NCBI GenBank assembly: GCA_947034895.1
Contig: OX344765.1
Location: 31,191,001 to 31,255,000 of the forward strand
Length of the DNA stretch: 64,000 nt
Direction: 5' to 3'
From: Rhytidiadelphus loreus
Lineage: Eukaryota; Streptophyta; Bryopsida; Hypnales; Hylocomiaceae
Position 1 is the first letter of the stretch. Every line of letters starts with the position of its first letter. This document shows, in pieces, positions 12,815 through 24,290 of this stretch. A program made the translations under genes and the position numbers. A model generated the notes under the pieces. It worked only from the letters and a program-made list of their open reading frames with translations. It had not been told where the DNA came from and searched no databases.

Positions 12815-13570
12815 TACATTACTTGCTACATGTTATAATGCTGTAAATGTATATAAATATGCACTTGTAACATATGTACTAGAGGTTCGCCCGAGACCAG
12901 CGAACCTTCATGCATGGCTAGCCACTACGTGCCCGAGTTAGAATGGCGAATGGGCCACTGACTGATTCCCTGAAGAAGGAGCAACGGAAGCACTGCGCTC
13001 CGTGAAGATACTTTGGAGGCCGGGCGGCCTTGGACTTTGCATTGGGTATTTGTGCCCTTGAGCGAGGAAGTGACAAGTGCATGCCATGGCAGCTGGAGAT
13101 GCATAACTTCTGTGACAAGTGAGGAACAGAGGAATGCATGCAAGTGAGAGAGAGAAAAAAACAACTGATGGAATGGAATGGAATCAAAAACTAAAACGTC
13201 ACAAATCGTGGGTCCGTGGAAAACTGACCACAAGAAATGGGGAAACCATAATTAATAAGAAATGGGATTGGATACACTCGAACTTTGAAGTTGGGGTCGA
13301 TTCACTCACTTCAAGTGACTCACGGCACGCACGCTTCCCAACAAGGAGCTCGCCACTACGTGGGGCTCTGGCGTGGAGCAGGGGCTCGGGGTTCGGGGTT
13401 CAAGTCACTCGCTGGTTCGACTGCAAATGTCCTCCCATGTAGCTTTTGCGGCAATGGCAAAGCATGGATGGCCTCGTTCAATTGCAGGACAAGACTCTGT
13501 TGATTGATTGAGGTTGTGTGCAACTTTAGATTGGAGAATCATTTTGTGCGACAAACTGTGAAAAGTCAGT
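12815..13570. other. mixed-composition stretch, no gene recognised
   Basis: It contains a small dyad near 12886 (GGTTCGC...GCGAACC) and a G+C-rich patch at 12890-13500 with overlapping open frames on both strands. None shows a recognisable domain or supported splice sites. Confidence 0.4.
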
Positions 13571-13689
13571 AGGGGTACTCACACCTTCGTCACTTTGCAC
13601 TTGGAGAATGGAGAATGAGAAGTTGGTAAGGGTTTGGAGGAGCCAATGGGAAGCCGTGGTGAATGAAGGAGGTGTGACACCCCTAAAAG

Positions 13690-13914
13690 GGCTAGGGTGA
13701 ACTGACCCTCTCGCTCGGCCGTGCGGGCAAACCTTGGAATTATTTATTTTCCACACATGATTTTTTTTGCAAATTTTTAATTCATTTTTGCGATCAGAGA
13801 CCCCAAATTAGTCTAAAGAGGTCAAGAATATACCCTAGAACGGCCCAAAATAGGGGGCTTTTCTTTTACATGCACCCTTGGTAAGGCCAAGCGAAGGGGT
13901 CAATCCACCCCAAT
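13690..13914. mobile_element. 225-bp MULE-type MITE with 9-bp target duplication
   Basis: The 9-base sequence CCCTAAAAG occurs directly on both sides (13681-13689 and 13915-13923). The ends form an inverted repeat (GGGTGAACTGACCC.. against GGGTGGATTGACCC.., continuing to a TTGGCC block). A 9-base duplication is characteristic of the Mutator superfamily. A diverged relative lies at 27105-27339. Confidence 0.78.
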
Positions 13915-14070
13915 CCCTAAAAGATGTGTTGAGAGTGGAGAATGAAAAAAGTGGAGAAACAACTTACCTAAACCTAAGATTAGACATAAAGTTGGAGGGA
14001 AATCGGCAACAACAAAAGTAAAGCGGCAATGAAAGGTAAAAGTGTAGAGCACAAAGGAATCTTCTTATGT

Positions 14071-14138
14071 GGATATATCTTCCGCACTCCCAATCTTCAC
14101 CTCCGGAGGTGAAGACTAGGAGTGCAGAAGATATATCC
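14071..14138. repeat. 68-bp near-perfect hairpin
   Basis: Two 34-base arms beginning GGATATATCTTC are reverse complements with three mismatches and no loop. A transcript would fold into a long stem. It sits inside the foldback element at 13571-14235. Confidence 0.8.
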
Positions 14139-14437
14139 AATTAAGTATATTCTACCAACATGAAGCCAACCCCAAGCGGCCACCTTTCCATTCTTCATTC
14201 TCCAAGTGCATAGTGAAGAAGGTGTGACTACCCTTAGTGTCTCAAGTGAAAATGCTGAGGAATTTGTGTGAGACAACCTCTAGGAAAAGTCCAAAAGATT
14301 AATTTATACACGTTACATTTATTTGAAAATATTGAGTTATGGAATAATATAGGGATTGGACAAAGTAAAAAAAATACCCATTGATGACTTATAAAGATTA
14401 ATAACCCATAAATGACGTTGAGGACATTTTCTGGCCA

Positions 14438-15860
14438 ATGAATGACAAAGAATCTCTCCATGTGGGACAAAAGTGCAACTATTCATCCTTCAAATTTTGT
14501 GTGAAAAGGGAACATCTTCTACAATAGTTTGACTTCCAATGAGTGCTTTTGCATTTACTTAAGCCAACAATTCACATGGTTCTAAAACAACTAATTTTCA
14601 TAGTGCCAAGCTTGTTGTTTACGGATTAACCTCAACCAATTGCCACATTGTTTCTTTGTTTCTTTTGTTTCCTAACATGAGAACCCAATGTCAATTTTGG
14701 ACACAGTCAAAAATTTTAGAACTTTTGAATTTAACCTCTAAGCACTCCGACATCCAATTTATGGACGATGGACAGATTGAAACTCTTGGTTCTTTCTCAT
14801 TCTGCTTAGATGAAAGTCATTTGAATTTGTGGAGATACTTTATCAAGTTCTTGTCCTATTTGATGGTTGGATTTGGTGTTGTTTGAGTAAATATTTGTCT
14901 GAAATTACAAATGTGGAAAAATGTCAAGTGGTTGACCAAGCCAAAATTGCATTGACTCTAGTTCAAAAATGAAGTCCTAGATTTTAAGAACACAAAAATT
15001 TCAAAAAATCACTATGTCAAGAGAACCTCATTTTAGATGCATTCCAACAAATTTTACTCAAAAAATGATAATATTTTGCTTGTCATTGAATTTAGAAAAA
15101 ATTCTGAAATTTTTCTTTCAAAATTTAGAAAAAAATATTGGTGATAGCATTGGTGAATCTAAGCATACGGATGGAATCTAAAACTCAAAATCTAAAACTT
15201 TTTTTTGTATTTGAATTCTGAAATATTCTTCCAAATAGTATCGTTTATGATGATTTTTCCCAAATCTTCAATTCCAAAGAAGGATCTGGACGTTTAGGAG
15301 TTAACTCGTTGTGTTTATTCATAACATAACATTTTGAGTAGCCTTCGTGCATCTTACTTATCACATTCAGCTTCCACTTGTCCTCTTAGCTATTGATGGG
15401 TGTGGGATATTCTACACCATCTAATGTTGAGCCAAGGCACTAACAATGCATGCTATTAAATGCTGTGAAGTTGTCCCAAGAGAATTTGAAATCCTTTCAA
15501 CATCCCCACAAATCTTAACAAAAACTAAGTAAGACCATTAAAGAAAAAACAACCACCATGCTCAAATCATGTGCACTTAGACATGGTTACCATAATCCTA
15601 TCACAACACCTCAGCCTAAAAGCTAGTATTTAATGGATGACAAAGAATCCTTCTATGCAAGTATCTATCCTTAAAAAAATTGTGAAAAAAGGAAGTCTTA
15701 CATAGTAATTTGACCTCCAATAAACGCCCTTGAATTAAATTTTTTCTTTTTAAAGCAAATGATTCACACGGTACCCAAAAAAGATGATTTCCATGGTGAC
15801 TAGCCTGATGTTCTAGGGATAAAATTGCATCATTTGTTTATTTGTTTATTTCCTTTCTTT
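14438..15860 (+). repeat. direct repeat pair of ~230 bp, 1.2 kb apart
   Basis: About 14438-14672 and 15634-15860 share, in order, a 'gacaaagaatc' block, a 'tttgac.tccaat' block, 'attcacacggt'-type sequence and a 'tttgtttatt'-type tail, with many substitutions. They could be remnants of long terminal repeats or a local duplication. No coding region was seen between them. Confidence 0.45.
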
Positions 15861-18439
15861 TTGGATTATTGGGTACTTTCAGTTGTGACACCCAATTTAA
15901 GGTCCCTGCAACAGAAAAAAAAAGTACCACCAAGCACTCATTGCACATGATGATGATGCATGTCTGTTCATCCAATCCCCTGAGTCTGTCCAATTCTATC
16001 CGTTAGGCCACTTCATCAACCTCATCTTCTTCCCCAAATTGAATATTCTACTTTCATTGGGATCTTAAGTTACTTCCTGAAATTTCCAGCTCATGTGCTC
16101 ACTAAGCGGTGAGCTTTTTTTTTCTTGGTTTTCCAAGGCCAAGTGAACATGACTTCACCATTTTCATTAAACTACTCGGAATGGAGACCTCTTCAACACC
16201 ACCTACGTTGAAGGCCCTCTATATTAGAAAATTACTTTCACTTTTATTTTAATTGTGGCAACAACTAAGGGCATATTAGTCTCTACATTAAATTAGTTTG
16301 AGTTTTTTAGTTATTATGTTTTTGTTTTGTTTGTTACAATGAGATATCTGGAATTGTGTGTCCCCTAGATGTGTCCGTTGTATTGTTAGAAAGCTCTTTG
16401 CAAGGAGAGGTGCATAGACTTTTTTTTTTTTTTTTTTTGGACATATGGTGTCAAAGTTATGGATTGTTTTTGAATTAAAAATTGAATTATTAAATTATCT
16501 ATTACTTTGGAAACACGGAGGGGTCATTGTCTTTTATTTGGGGTCAACGGTAGTATATGTGATGATATGAAAATTTGTAGTATTGTGAGAATGTAATGGC
16601 TCGTGAAATAGTGATATTAGAAAAGGAATTAGGATTGTATGGGAGTTGGTTAGAAATGTGTTCAAGGGTTCATTTTTTCTTTTTCAAACTCTTCATTGTT
16701 GCATTTGTATGCAATTTCTTATTATTTAATGTCAAACTAAGGGAGAGATTGTAATCAATGTTATTTCTATTATTTTCTATTTTTGTTGTTGTCATCACTA
16801 CATTGAAAAATATTTGGAGGGATGTAACTCTGTTTGTTCTAATTTGGCAAAATTTTGCCAATAGCAAAAACACTAATTGTAATACGTTTAGTCAATGTTT
16901 GCATCAATGGCTCTTGATCCATTGGACATTAGCTCATTGTCATTACGAACAGACACTTTATTCACGCCGACCTTTTTTTATAAAGACCGGAGTTTTTATC
17001 TATCTATCTTTAGTCAATGTACTAAAGAAATGAAATGGTAACTACTATTTGCATGTGAACTTCTAGAAACATATTTGTACGGAATTTTTAGACCATTCAT
17101 GTTTTATACAATTTGAAGACTTCAAAGTTAGATAATTTAGTCTAATGCAAAAACAAGATTGAAAATGCATTGGAATTGTGTCAAAGGATTTATCACATCT
17201 ACCAATTAAGTTAATAAAACATGGAATGACATTGTTTGATCTATATTTTCAACTATATGGTTTGAAATAGTTGAGCTTATTAAATCCAAGTTACTCTAAA
17301 ATGATCCAAATAGAGATCACATGATGTAATAGTCAATCAACTAGTACCCCAAATAAGGATAGTAAATTTATAATATATTGGAACCGATTCTCAATATTGT
17401 TCTCATACATTTTCGACACATTTTGGACGTTGTATAAATACCATTTTGGTATTGATCAAATTGTCAAATGCGTTTGAAATGGCATCAAAGTAACTATGTT
17501 CAAATGCATCCTATAATTAAATTGCCTATTTTTTTGTTTAGATCTTATTCAAATATTCTAGATTCCTTTCTCGTGCATTTTTTGGACAACAATAAATAAA
17601 CTTAAAAAATTTAGGTGATGAAAATAGGTGAATCCAAAGCAACCCTAGGCTCTTACAAATAGAAGTAATACAATTTAGGCCATAAGAATCTTTAGGGATT
17701 GTTTTTGGAAAGGGGTCAAAATTAAATGTAATTACCTTTTACCCTTAGAAGACTGGAGCACTATTTCTAGCATAAATTGTCAAAAACTACGACTTTTTAG
17801 GTTAGTGAGAAAAAAAATGATTTAAAAAGAAAGTTCAACTATACAAATTTGTACTAGACTACGATGGCAATAATTATGTGAAAAAAATTTCAAAATCTTA
17901 GACCACAAGGATTACAAGATTATAGCATTTGAAGTTAGAAGAATTTTTTTTAACCCTACTTGACATGGTTAGTAAACTTTAACACCTCTTAGAATGAGAT
18001 TTTTGCACTACACATGTTTATTTTTTACAATTGCATCCTATCTTATATGAGTTACATATTTCCCAAATTTCAAAGGTAGATGGAGAGTTTAGGAAACAAT
18101 TCTCAAATTGCCCAAATTGCCTAGATTTTTTTGGACAACATAACTTTTGATCCAAGTACTTGATTGAAAAAAATAATTATACTCCTACATAGGGGGTATA
18201 TGTCTACACCTTGTATCAAAATTTCAAAAAGATCCATTGAAAATTGAGACTCTAGGAACTTACTTGCCCAAATTTTCATTTGGTCATTCAATGTCCATTT
18301 GATGATTAAAAATACTTAGAAAATTAGAAAACAATTCCAAGAAAATTTTATGTTTTTCCCTTTGGAAATTTGGAAAAGGAAAAAGGAAAAAGAAAGTCAC
18401 CGAGAAGGAGCGGGCCTTTTCTGCCGACGTGGACTTCTG
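15861..18439. other. AT-rich gene-free stretch
   Basis: There is a poly(T) run at about 16421-16438. A dispersed repeat at 17540-17745 matches 4620-4840. Sequence at 17756-18280 vaguely resembles the interior of the TTAA-type elements but has no clear ends. No gene was recognised. Confidence 0.5.
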
Positions 18440-18549
18440 CTTATGAGCACCTTCCCGGCTGCAGCCCAAACCCTAATTGCAATTAGCAGAGCAATCAAAA
18501 CCACAAGATGCAGATGAGACTCCGCAGGGATGATCTCCTCGAGGCCGAT

Positions 18550-18790
18550 TCTGCCGGACGAAATCTTTCGCATCGATTTTCGGAATCAATCTGATCAATC
18601 ACGGCGTGGCGGAATTTTTGTCGAAGGTGTCAATGAAATTTACAGTTGATGGCGTGGACGGCAGTGGCGACGGAAGGCTGACGCTCGGTTATGACGTAAG
18701 GTCTGTTCAGGAGGAATTTGTCCACGGCGGCTCTCAGGCAAGTGCTTTTCCTTTCCGCAGTGCAGTGCCAGAGGTTGAAGCAGCGCACTG
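18550..18790 (+). pseudogene. possible 2-oxoglutarate dioxygenase N-terminal fragment
   Basis: A plus-strand frame reads FGINLINHGVAEFLSKV, close to the 'FGFFQVINHGV' block that ends the N-terminal domain of plant 2-oxoglutarate/Fe(II) dioxygenases. The frame stays open to a stop at 18791. No catalytic HxD...H core follows. An AAACCCTAA box of the kind common near plant transcription starts lies at about 18470. It is probably a gene fragment. The family link rests on one short motif and is tentative. Confidence 0.4.
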
Positions 18791-19149
18791 AGAGGCGACT
18801 CTCAGTGCAATGGCTGCAATCCTGAGTGTTTGATATATATTCCGTGGGTAGAGCAGAAGCTTTGGATATATATGATGAGCAGATGGGGATCGGAAAATCA
18901 TTGGACGCCAGTTTTCCCGCTACATTGTACATTGTACATTGTAAGGTTCTTCTTGAATAATGTTCTTACTTTTATGTTTGCTTACTTGTTGAATCTTTTC
19001 TGAGGAAGAATCATGAGCAATTTCGGACTCGATGGAGAGGCAGCTAGCTTTCAAAGTTTAGTTTTTTCTTTTTTCTTTCTTTTTGCGCAAATGAAGGATT
19101 CAATTACAAAGTCAGACCTCACACAAGGAGCCATCACACGATAGACCTT

Positions 19150-19625
19150 TAAAAGCTTCTTCCATTCATCTCGTGCTGCCTCTCCATTGAATCCGAAATT
19201 GTAGAGGAGGTTGCATGATTCCACATTTCATGGAATCTGATGCTTGTTTGTTCTTAGATTTTTTTAATAATTTTTTTAATAATAAAATAGTAAATCTTTA
19301 TTAAAGAGACAAATGATGGAGAGACCTTCGTTGCAGAGAGAGAACCAAAGTACCAGCCACCTCAGCTGCCAAACCGGCCAAGGGAAAACAACCACAACAA
19401 ATTCATGCAAAGGTTTCAGTTATTAGTAGGAATTTCACTTCAATAATATATAATATTTTTTCACTAATTGTTGAATCTTTGTTGAGACAGAATCGAGACG
19501 ATCGTGAGCACTGCAGCTTTCCAAGTAAGTTAGCTTTCATTCATCTCTTGCTGTCCCCGGTCGATGCTGTCCCTCAATTGAATCCGAAATGGTGGAAGAT
19601 GTTGCACGCTTCCACAGTGTACAGG
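19150..19625 (+). repeat. diverged duplication of ~75 bp
   Basis: A block with 'ttcattcatctc.tgctg', 'attgaatccgaaat' and 'gttgca.g.ttccaca' occurs at about 19155-19230 and again at 19530-19618. It lies in a G+C-normal stretch (18440-20340) with no recognised gene. This may be remains of a duplicated transcribed region. Confidence 0.45.
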
Positions 19626-20472
19626 AGCTCCATTCACCTACAGGCCTGCTGGTCGAGCTCTTGTCACAAACTAACCTCTAGCAACAGGCTAGCATGATGT
19701 AATAATTATGCGTTTAGGACGTACGGCTGTCGGATTCTGTGGAGTGAGCCTATAGCACTTCAAAATGCACATGCATTCCTTTTGTTTAGGAAAAATTACT
19801 TCCCTGCATGATGGCATCTAATTCTGAAGCTTGAATTTCGCAACTCGTGAATATCTATACACTGTATTTGCGGCACCAAACGTTTCACGATCTGTCCAGA
19901 ACTCGCACGGCCTCTAGGGGATCTCCCCCATCGGCCAGATGTTGAGTGGATTCGCTTCGAGCAACTGTGGCTCCGTTGAGTCCGTTCCTCTTTATTTGCT
20001 TCTCATACTGACAGATTTAGTTACAAGCTTGGGCAGGTCAAGCTTGGGCCCTGAAGTCCTGAACCCTGCCTCCATTTGTCACAAAAAAAAACAAAAAAAC
20101 AAAACACGTTTCACGATCGAGGAGCCATGTGCTCTAGTCCTGCATTGGCGCACGCCATCCTCGAGCTGACAGCTGCGGGTGCCTTGGCTTCAGGGATTGT
20201 AATTTGCTGCTCAGAAGAAGGAAACATTGCTCGTGATTTGCACAGGATAAGCTTAAGTTGTCGTGAAGGCTGCCATCAGTGACGGACCCATGCCATGAGC
20301 TTCGACATCCGCGCTTGCAAATCCGTACCTTGATCAAAATTTTAATTTTACTTATTCGTTATTTTTTTATTTTATATCTTTGACTATCCCCCTCAAAAGA
20401 GACGTACACTTACCAATTAAAGGTAGCCTGTCCATATTCTGCCCATGCTCCAAGAATTGCTTCTACTTTTAT

Positions 20473-21370
20473 AATCCCTTTATCCCAAAATGATTTTCCT
20501 GTTGGCCTTAATTTTCATTCCCACAATGATCTTCCTATTGCACTTTGTGACACTGCGAATTGGTCAGATTTGGGTTTCAATTGTTATCTAAGACTAGCAA
20601 AACAGCTTTAAGTGGTAGTTCCTCCCTCCATCCGTGCAATCATCAATCAAAAGACAAATGAAATGACTTAAAGGGGTCAGTCAACACTATTTGTTCTTAT
20701 TTTTTGCATCTCTTTGAGTGTTGACTAATTGAAGGAGATGAAGCTTTGAGAGGCGGAATAGAGGTCCACACATGGCCTTGGGCCCATACTAAGGTAGGTG
20801 GCTCTAAAACAGACCCGTCTCTAAAAGCGATCTGGCTGCAGAGGTACATTCTGCTTTCTTCGATGTACCAAAGGCGTACATTTCACGAGGGGGGCGCTTT
20901 TAGAACCACTGCATTTCAAACTTCAAAAATTCATAACTAATTCCAGAGAGATCCAAAAAATATGAAACGACTTGGGTTGGATGCCAATTCCATTTTTCTT
21001 CTTATGAAAATTTACTGAAATTTGTTTCATGAATTTTAGCTTCCTCCAAAATGCAATCAGCTCTTAAAGGGTCGCTTTTAGAGTGTCCTACCTTAATTGC
21101 CCACAAAATGACAACCTCACACTCAAAGTTTAAGTGCCCACTAGTGCTCCTTGAAAATGCCCCCAAAATTCCTCTTTTCAATATTTCCAAACTAAACTTT
21201 GAAAAGGACTTTGCAACTCAAAGTTTTTGGGATGCTAGGAGTGCACCAAACTCTACTTACGATGCGAAATGAATTTTTAAAATGTTATTTTTAGCTTATT
21301 TTTAGAACATTTTGGATATGATATTCAAAATATGAATGTTAAATAGGAAGATCATTTGAGGCGGAGGGAG
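20473..21370. mobile_element. Stowaway-related element (~898 bp)
   Basis: The ends are a degenerate ATCCCTTTATCCCAAAATGA on the left and GCGGAGGGAG followed by TA (21371-21372) on the right. Interior blocks match the element at 12245-12812. An extra internal CTCCCTCCAT-like motif near 20625 suggests rearrangement or a composite of two copies. It is non-coding. Confidence 0.65.
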
Positions 21371-21372
21371 TA

Positions 21373-22281
21373 CCATGAATTGCTATTATATGAATGAAAA
21401 GTTGTTTAGTGATGAATTGGTGGATTATTGTTCATCAATTTTATAAGTGGTTGGGGACTAAGTTTGTTTTGGAAGTAGATAAAATTTCAGTATCATAATG
21501 TGGAATTATGAGTGGTACGACACTTTGTGCCATCTTAAGCAATTACACCAAGTTATTGAAGTTTAAGGTTTGTACACCTTCATTTTTGGACTCCTTTTGC
21601 ACCATTGAAGGACAATTGTTTGACATTTAATGACAATACCTATGGCCTTCAATAGCACTCTAGCTTGAGAAAATCATATCTAATTCAATTTAAGTATAAA
21701 AATTATGAATCAAATTGTAATGGACACATCTCCATCCCTTCTTTCCTTGAAAATTTGTTAGAAAATGCTTTCATCTACATAGAAGAGATCCTAAGCCAAT
21801 ATGCTCTTAAATGAGTGGTTTCTACACCTTCTACTTTAATCCTTGAAAGACACTAAGAACAAAAAGTGTTCTATGGATGACTTGATTGTTCACTATAGAA
21901 ATAAAGAATGCATCTAATTATTGATCCAATAATGGAAGCATTTTGGTAACTAACTTGGTCATGGTGGGTTGCTACCTTCAAGGATTAACCTTGAAACCTT
22001 GTTCAAATGACTTCATCTAAGATTGTAGGATGGAACAAAACATTTTGTCATCCACTTTTTACAAAAAGTTGCTTGCATACATTTATAGTGAATACTATAG
22101 TACTGCAAATTCCCTCATTATGGTATTATTGACTTTTCTAAAGAAGAAGATGCTTAATCCACAGATCACCTTTGTATTGCTTTTTTGCTATTTTTTGTTA
22201 TTTATTTTTAATGTGAATTTTAGTCATAAAAATGAAGTTTTTGGAATTTGAGTCCAACTAATGAAATGAAGTTTATCAAGT
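21373..22281. other. AT-rich gene-free stretch
   Basis: No gene or bounded repeat was recognised. Confidence 0.5.
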
Positions 22282-22478
22282 TACTAAAAGAAAATTGTGT
22301 TAAAATCCTTGAAAACAAGTCACCTTATTTTCGTTGAGTTTTTGTTTCAAAATGCAGTCAAAATGCAGAAAAACACAAAAAAAACGTTTTTCTGCGTTTT
22401 GATTGCGTTTTGAAATAGGAACTCAACAAAAACAAGGGGACGTGTTTTCAAGGATTTTAACACAGTTTTCTTCTAGTG
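22282..22478. mobile_element. 197-bp foldback MITE with CACTA-type ends
   Basis: Nearly the whole element is one inverted repeat with arms of about 95 bases around a short A-rich centre. The ends are TACTAAAAGAAAATTGTG and the reverse complement of CACTAGAAGAAAACTGTG, the latter almost the end of the CACTA element at 29755-31837. Transcripts would form a long hairpin, a plausible small-RNA source. Confidence 0.8.
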
Positions 22479-23311
22479 ATTGTAGTTTCTGTTCCAATTG
22501 GAAATTTTGAAAAATTTCACATATTACAATATTTTATAACAATATGAACTTTGGGCCTCTAACAATGGTTTGCTGATTTTTTAATTTTAGAATGACACTA
22601 TAACTTTGGTTTATACCATGATGTTATACACTACAATATACATTTATGGTAAAAATTTCAGATTTTTTTAGTATATTATAGTGTACTATGTATTTGATAT
22701 GATTTTTCTTCTCAAAATTTGAAATTTTGTACAACTTGTTGTAGACATATGATTTCATCTTTGAAAAATAAGTATAATTTTTTTCATTCGTATCTAGTTG
22801 CAAAATCCCAACAAACCACATCTTGGATAGTGAAGCTTAAAATTGGTGGTCATAGGCTTGTCATTGCATGGTTAATCAATCGCCCTACAAATCCAAATTA
22901 AATAAATGAAACACCTAAGCCACCCACCCATCCATCAAATTTTTTTTTTTATGTGAGTACAATATACAAAATTCATATGGATATAATATTCAAAATATGA
23001 TCGTCTTATATAAAATATTGATATGGTACAACATACAAATACAACTATATGATACATATGTTAATCTCATATTGATGGTAATTTAGCATGTTTAGAAAAC
23101 AAATAGAAATGAGGGACAATGAAAAATATAGATATTAATTCACTATCTCCTCAAAAGGGACACCCCTAATTTATTCTTTATTTTTATATCTTTGACAAAT
23201 GAAAAGTTGTCAAAATTTTGCAAGTTAAAAGCTTTTTGATTAGCCCAAGCACTCAAGTTATATTTTTTTGTACAAAATAGAATGCTTATACCACAAATGG
23301 CCATGTAGTCA
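22479..23311. other. AT-rich gene-free stretch
   Basis: No gene was recognised. Confidence 0.5.
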
Positions 23312-23315
23312 TTAA

Positions 23316-24286
23316 CCCTAGACCGCCCATGGCCGTTTTGGGTTTAAAAACATCCTAGCTTTTGAAGTGCTATAAATATAAATTTGACTAAGTAATAAAG
23401 ATCTTAACCGTACAATCATGTAGTACACATGTTGTAGATGTCATGGATCAAATTTGAAGTCATTTGACCGTGTAGATTGCAAGATTATAATGTTTTAGTG
23501 TTGAAAAAGAATGCTGAAATTTTCCTAAAAACACATTTAGAGGCCAAATTTGATTTCTAAACCTAATCAAATGAAAAAACTTTAAACTACAAAGTGATTC
23601 AAAACCAGGATGCAAACACATTGGTGAAAAAAAATATCATTCAATTGACTCAATGTGTTTGCAAAATGGCTTGCAAATGTCAAAAATATGCAAGAAAAGT
23701 TGCAAAAAACACATCCAGGGCTGAACCTCCTTCTACTAAAATGCTTCTCAGTCATTCATAAATTCTTATATTAATATGAAAATTTATCTACACAAACTAG
23801 ACTAGTATGCGCAACTTTTACAAAAACATTTATTGAAAATGGACATTTTATGAAGAAGATACAAGCCGTTGAAGTTCACTATAGTCCATAAATGGTGGAT
23901 TTTGAATTTTGAATTGCTCCCAAACATTCAAAACAACTTGGATTGACATGAAAATTTCACCACAATAACTAGAATTCAAGGGAAACACAACCCAACAAAT
24001 TTTTATTGAAATCGAACATTGGATGAAGAAGATACAAGCCCCCGAAGTTGCAGCCATGAAGTGCACTTTCAGGTGAAACAAATTGAGCATGTGAACTTTG
24101 ATTGGCTTCCAGAAAATCATTACCTCTTGGATTGATCTGAAAATATTAACACACAAACTAGAAGAAAAGGCGCAACTTTCCCATGAAGTTTTATTGAATT
24201 TGGACATCGGATGCAAAAGTTATAATACTTTGAATTTAACTTAAAACTATGTGAGGACACTTTTTGTCCTCTTGGGCGGTCTAGGG
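23316..24286. mobile_element. 971-bp TTAA-flanked (piggyBac-like) element
   Basis: Intact TTAA lies on both sides (23312-23315, 24287-24290). The ends are a perfect inverted repeat CCCTAGACCGCCCA. The interior is AT-rich, with repeated 'gaagaagatacaagcc' blocks, and has no transposase. This is the cleanest copy of the end structure in the window. Confidence 0.75.
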
Positions 24287-24290
24287 TTAA

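Larger units (their letters stand above)
13571..14235. mobile_element. foldback element with ~55-bp inverted ends
   Basis: The left arm (AGGGGTACTCACACCTTC, then a TGCACTTGGAGAATG block) is matched in reverse at 14165-14235. The interior is non-coding. It holds a nested MULE-type MITE (13690-13914) and a 68-base hairpin (14071-14138). Confidence 0.65.

Noticed and set aside
13370..13425. tRNA or tRNA-derived SINE
   Set aside because: A GGTTCGACTGC B-box-like string occurs, but there is no paired A-box, cloverleaf or poly(A)/poly(T) end.
16738..17032. Copia-type polypurine tract and 3' LTR
   Set aside because: A purine-rich 'aagggagaga' precedes TTG, but no matching second LTR, TG...CA pair or coding domain was found.
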